Positions 49,880 to 51,096 of a DNA stretch of 51,096 nucleotides are shown here, piece by piece; positions within the stretch are counted from its first letter, which is position 1, and each line of letters opens with the position of its first letter. Below the pieces are notes generated by a model. It saw only the letters and a list, made by a program, of their open reading frames with translations. It was not told the origin of the DNA and did no database searches. The stretch lies in the IMG/VR virus record IMGVR_UViG_3300025120_000083, positions 1 through 51,096 of that record; one strand, written 5' to 3'. The DNA comes from a virus. The position numbers were made by a program, and so were the translations under genes.

Positions 49880-51096
49880 TTAAGTAATTTCACAAGCACC
49901 ACCGGCACAGGCTAGTTCGCCTGATAAATCCGTGTTGTCTTCAGTTTCAATAACGTTTTCTAAATTTATATCTTTTAAATGTTGCAACTTATTTATATAA
50001 GTTCCTTCGTCAATATCCTCGAAAGGAGCTTGTATATAAGTTCCACCGTCATAAGGTAATACAGATAAGCCGTTGTAATGTTCTCTGTTTGTCCACATCC
50101 ACTCTCCTGCATCTTCCCACTCTTCAGCTTTTAAACTAACGGTAGCAGAAACATTGTGAGTGTTAGATCCTTTTCTATGACCAGGTGTAACCCATTCTGT
50201 AGCAACCTTTTTTATACGTTCAAGTAATTGAAAAGGTGATTCAGTTCTAAGTATAGAACCTTCAGGCGCTTTCTGTGGTATACTAATTACAGCAGTGTCA
50301 TGAGGTCTAAAATATTCATCTTCTACTAACAGTGGGTGGTTTTCAACTAGGTATTTATATATACTTTCGTTTTTACCAACTCTGATTCTACGGACATAGT
50401 AATCGTTATGCCATGCATGAATACCAGATGATGTTCCTAACGCCAGAGATGTTGTCCCTGCAGGCTTCACAGTCGTACATCTAGCTGATTGATTAATTCC
50501 AATCACTTTCGCGACTCTTGCGTTTTCTCTTTTTACTATTTGAGCGGCCTTCTTCATGTCGTATCCTAACACTGTGCCAGAACCTATTCCCGTCATCGAT
50601 ACTCCGATCAACGCGTCTTTTTCTGTTGTTTCTTTCCATACATCTCTTAAGTAGTGAAAGTCTGTATATCCAGCTTGTAACGTTCCTATGAACGCAGCTG
50701 CTTTCACTCTGTTATTAAAATCATCTTGTGACTCTATGTCACTAGCATTTACTTCACATAAGTTACAAAACTGATTAGGTCGTAAAGCTATTTCACAACA
50801 AGGGTTTGTGCCCCAGTCTTTATCATTGTTAAAGTATATTCCAGGTTCGCCTGCGCCTGATAGTTCTACACGTTTCCATAAACCCATAAAAAACTCTTTA
50901 GTTATTTTATGTCTCATAAGAACAGCAGAGTTATTAGCTCTACCTCTTTGTGGATTTGTTTCCCACCAGTTTCCAGACTTGCAAGAGATCATCTCCTCGT
51001 CGTCCGCTGAGAACAGACTTATCAAAGCTGCTCGACGTATCCCACCAGCTAAGACGGCGTCTGCAATATGGCAGACTATATCGTGTACTTCTATAG
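49880..51096 (-). CDS. nrdJ: Adenosylcobalamin-dependent ribonucleoside-triphosphate reductase, 5' part outside window
   Basis: The C-terminal 405 residues or so of a class II monomeric reductase; the frame is open to the right edge (VHDIVCHIADAVLAGGIRRA, then ALISLFSADDEEM). NPCCEIALRPNQFC has the active-site Cys (C408 in the Lactobacillus leichmannii enzyme), Glu two residues on (E410) and Cys eleven residues on (C419). The C-terminus ACAGGACEIT carries the C-x-G-G-A-C pair that re-reduces the active site. It makes dNTPs from NTPs for phage DNA synthesis using B12 and an external thiol reductant. Orientation fits the early/metabolic arm. Confidence 0.92.
   Translation of the reverse strand, partial: IEVHDIVCHIADAVLAGGIRRAALISLFSADDEEMISCKSGNWWETNPQRGRANNSAVLMRHKITKEFFMGLWKRVELSGAGEPGIYFNNDKDWGTNPCCEIALRPNQFCNLCEVNASDIESQDDFNNRVKAAAFIGTLQAGYTDFHYLRDVWKETTEKDALIGVSMTGIGSGTVLGYDMKKAAQIVKRENARVAKVIGINQSARCTTVKPAGTTSLALGTSSGIHAWHNDYYVRRIRVGKNESIYKYLVENHPLLVEDEYFRPHDTAVISIPQKAPEGSILRTESPFQLLERIKKVATEWVTPGHRKGSNTHNVSATVSLKAEEWEDAGEWMWTNREHYNGLSVLPYDGGTYIQAPFEDIDEGTYINKLQHLKDINLENVIETEDNTDLSGELACAGGACEIT

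Noticed and set aside
1-51096. Search for integrase, transposase, attachment sites, tRNA and rRNA genes
   Set aside because: None was recognised on either strand; the window looks like a continuous lytic phage genome segment.

Overview
The window is a continuous stretch of a tailed double-stranded DNA phage genome. It carries a complete head and short-tail morphogenesis module (large terminase, portal, scaffold-like protein, major capsid protein, connector and tail-tube proteins, ejection proteins), tail fibres, lysis genes, a phage GroEL/GroES pair and the 3' part of an adenosylcobalamin-dependent ribonucleotide reductase. The DNA is AT-rich, arginine is mostly AGA, start codons have A/T-only leaders without Shine-Dalgarno sequences, and one secreted protein has a signal peptide ending in Ala-Tyr-Gly-Gln. 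Together these suggest a marine Bacteroidetes, probably flavobacterial, host. Portal and capsid sizes, the T7/P22-like tube protein and the ejection proteins fit a podovirus-like virion. This assignment is inferred from sequence features, not from a database search.

Layout. Positions 1-3026, minus strand: a compressed cluster of very small unknown genes (33-94 codons), mostly overlapping start to stop. Five 31-bp elements lie on this strand, each with a TACGA core and a GATAATA start 9 nt downstream, closely resembling promoters of T7-type single-subunit RNA polymerases. Positions 3027-3506: the divergent control region, which also holds one of two related 45-bp elements bounded by GTGACA/TGTCAC. 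Positions 3507-49744, plus strand: one long late block, in order: basic packaged-protein candidates, tail fibres, GroEL/GroES, more lysine-rich basic proteins mixed with lysis genes, a small metalloprotease-like protein, a 3TM holin, a second tail-fibre/adhesin set, a double GroES-like protein, small and large terminase, portal, scaffold, capsid, connector, tube, two large tail proteins, a GNAT-like protein, ejection proteins and a 3331-residue giant virion protein. Positions 49745-51096: a bidirectional terminator, a 12-codon Cys-rich micro-ORF and the ribonucleotide reductase, both on the minus strand.

How it fits together. The minus strand looks like the early/metabolic arm, read by a phage RNA polymerase whose gene would lie outside the window. 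The plus strand is the virion arm. Its most striking property is a short motif, Gly-[Ala/Ser/Pro]-Ser-[Met/Ile/Val], recurring in eight different, mostly lysine-rich small proteins, five times in the first of them, and once directly after the HExxH domain of a protease-like protein. I read it as a processing or capsid-targeting signal for a set of DNA-binding packaged proteins. The second notable item is the peptide MCPYCDSYCGSC, which carries a glutaredoxin-type CPYC and sits between the reductase gene and its terminator. No tRNA, rRNA, CRISPR array, integrase or transposase was recognised.
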